Assembly: GCA_013334755.1 (NCBI GenBank) | Contig: JAAXWX010000010.1 | Location: forward strand, 4,353 to 48,743 | DNA length: 44,391 nt | From: Chlorobiaceae bacterium | Lineage (GTDB): Bacteria; Bacteroidota; Chlorobiia; Chlorobiales; Chlorobiaceae | Direction of reading: 5' to 3' | Part shown: piece after piece, positions 43,155-44,391 of the stretch | How the letters are laid out: every line of letters starts with the position of its first letter | Position numbering within the stretch: position 1 is the stretch's first letter | Notes under the pieces: model-generated | The model's database searches: none | What the model was told of the DNA's origin: nothing | Seen by the model: only the letters and a program-made list of their open reading frames with translations | Made by a program: the position numbers and the translations under genes

Positions 43155-44093
43155 CTAAAATGTTCGAAGTTTTTTTATCTCTTTGCGCCAGCAGTGAAAC
43201 AGGATATGGCCGGCATAGCCTGCAAGATCAGGATTTAAAAAAGTACGCGCCTCTGCGTCAAGATCAAGATAACTCGCCGGGCTTAAAGATCGCAAAGCTT
43301 TTGTGCTGTTAAACCATTTGCCAAGATATTGTTTGACATGGGTGTCGATCGGAAAAGCATCAAAACGGTCAAGACCAAAAAGTGCAATGCAATCGGCAAT
43401 TTTATAGCCCACACCTCCGATCCTGCAAAGAGTGTTGCGTAGCTCTGAAAGAGGAAGTTTCTGGCGGCTAAGGTAGTCAAGATCTATTCTTCCATCGGCA
43501 AACCCCTGAGCTGCAAGAATAATATTACGTGCTCTCAGACGATTATTGTTTGTACATCGGCTTAGCGCAATCGGGTCGGCTGAAGCAAGTCGTTCAGGAG
43601 AAGGGAATTGATGCACGATGATCTCCTTGCCTGAAAACGAGATACTTTTCGTTTCACCATAGGTCTGCCGAAGCATTGAAATCTGGTTTCTGATCAGACG
43701 CATTCCAATGCCTTGGGCGCACATGAACGAGATCATGGTTTCAAACGGATGTTGCCTCAGGATTCTTAATGGAAAATATTCCCCCAGGAGTTGCCAGATC
43801 TCCGGATATACTCGACAAAATTTCTCAGGAAAAACCTGTTCAGTATCGATGTCAAGTGCCAGATAGTGATAAAAATACTCACTTAAAGGTAATCCATTAA
43901 TCTCATTTTCTGAAGCAGTTATGTAGATTTCATTGCTTGATAGCTGCCGAATAATGACCGGAACTGAATACATTATTGATGAGTAGTATTTTTCATTATC
44001 ACCATGCAAATCCCATAAAAAAGTCTGACCACTGCACAACGTTTTATCAATACTTATTTCATTTTTAGTAATTATTTTACAGTAATTTATCAA
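43155..44093 (-). CDS. 8-oxoguanine DNA glycosylase (OGG family)
   Basis: A 312-residue HhH-GPD base-excision repair protein. GQTFLW at 22-27 is the OGG N-terminal signature; LRNTLCRIGGVGYKIADCIALFGLDRFDAFPIDTHV (split here: HhH at about 218-235) carries the catalytic Lys231 and Asp250, so it should be a bifunctional glycosylase/lyase that removes 8-oxoG. The residues matching the NNN wedge of human OGG1 read QGIG, a difference within bacterial forms. The only start that keeps GQTF is TTG at 44093, with no clear ribosome binding site; the first ATG is 41 codons later. Coding sequence near the start is more AT-rich than the rest. Confidence 0.87.
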   Translation of the reverse strand: MINYCKIITKNEISIDKTLCSGQTFLWDLHGDNEKYYSSIMYSVPVIIRQLSSNEIYITASENEINGLPLSEYFYHYLALDIDTEQVFPEKFCRVYPEIWQLLGEYFPLRILRQHPFETMISFMCAQGIGMRLIRNQISMLRQTYGETKSISFSGKEIIVHQFPSPERLASADPIALSRCTNNNRLRARNIILAAQGFADGRIDLDYLSRQKLPLSELRNTLCRIGGVGYKIADCIALFGLDRFDAFPIDTHVKQYLGKWFNSTKALRSLSPASYLDLDAEARTFLNPDLAGYAGHILFHCWRKEIKKLRTF

Positions 44094-44391
44094 GGCAAAT
44101 TATTTTAGTTATTAATACCGGAAACCAAGACAAGACAGTCTAATAAAGTGTGTTGGATGTGTAAGTCTAAAATATTTTAATTAAATAGATTAAATGTATT
44201 TACTTAAAAAATTTTTATAAAAAATAATAGGCGTTTTTTTCTGTATTATAATAATAAATCTATGGTTATATATTTTCATTATTTTAAGAAAAAATAAAAT
44301 ATATCAGTTATTTTTTTATTGGCTTGCATCAGTATTATTGTCTGTATCTTATGAAAAATTAAGATATATATCGATTTTATATGTCATATTA
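44094..44391. other. Extremely AT-rich geneless end of window
   Basis: About 300 bases of roughly 80 percent A+T, against about half in the coding regions, with stop codons in all frames and no hairpin terminator or gene. It must contain the promoter of the OGG-like gene. Confidence 0.6.

Noticed and set aside
42952-43158. 68-codon plus-strand frame between secA and the OGG-like gene
   Set aside because: It runs through the terminator hairpin at 43003-43030 and has no ribosome binding site.

Overview
The window looks like chromosomal DNA of a strictly anaerobic, cobalamin-making Gram-negative bacterium, most likely a green sulfur bacterium (Chlorobiales). This rests on the combination seen here: a soluble Flx-Hdr type electron-transfer cluster, a SecA carrying a Bacteroidetes/Chlorobi-type internal insertion and a C-terminal zinc motif, a MurB fused to a DOMON-like domain, CobU-CobT-CobS, an AlaC-type aminotransferase, outer-membrane beta-barrel export genes and weak Shine-Dalgarno usage. 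The assignment is an inference from protein resemblance; no marker such as rRNA or a photosynthesis gene is present.

Layout. 1-3.5 kb (minus strand): four secreted beta-rich proteins of one family, two of them in a near-perfect 925-bp tandem duplication that carries its own sigma-54-like promoter and terminator; the window starts exactly at the repeat boundary. 3.7-5.4 kb: an Fe-type alcohol dehydrogenase and a membrane-anchored SET-domain protein. 5.8-12.6 kb: a compact exopolysaccharide module (TPR/beta-barrel exporter, cellulose-synthase-like GT2, GH8 hydrolase) followed immediately by four tiny helical proteins, two of which resemble half of a ferritin-like fold. 12.7-15 kb: a mixture of small genes (unknown protein, VOC protein overlapping an ArsN2-like acetyltransferase, YdeI-like protein, a mini HExxH membrane protein). 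15.1-19.5 kb: ABC ATPase, FtsX-type permease and HlyD-type adaptor forming an efflux system. 19.5-25.5 kb: an HI0933-type flavoprotein, a TPxG/FYxxG repeat protein, cobUTS for the lower cobalamin loop, a coiled-coil protein and a DUF2141 protein. 25.7-27.3 kb: murB with the DOMON-like extension. 27.3-34.1 kb (minus strand): hdrCB(fused)-hdrA-flxD-flxC-flxB-flxA. 34.6-44.1 kb: alaC, then nnr, purL, secA and an OGG-like glycosylase on the minus strand. The last 300 bases are extremely AT-rich and geneless.

How genes work together. The Flx-Hdr cluster encodes all parts of an NAD(P)H-linked, FAD-containing electron-transfer (probably bifurcating) complex with an HdrB-type disulfide-active site. 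The GT2/TPR-barrel/GH8 trio should synthesise, export and trim a beta-linked polysaccharide. CobU, CobT and CobS together attach the lower ligand of cobalamin. secA-purL-nnr run as one tightly spaced unit. No tRNA, rRNA, CRISPR, transposase or integrase was seen.
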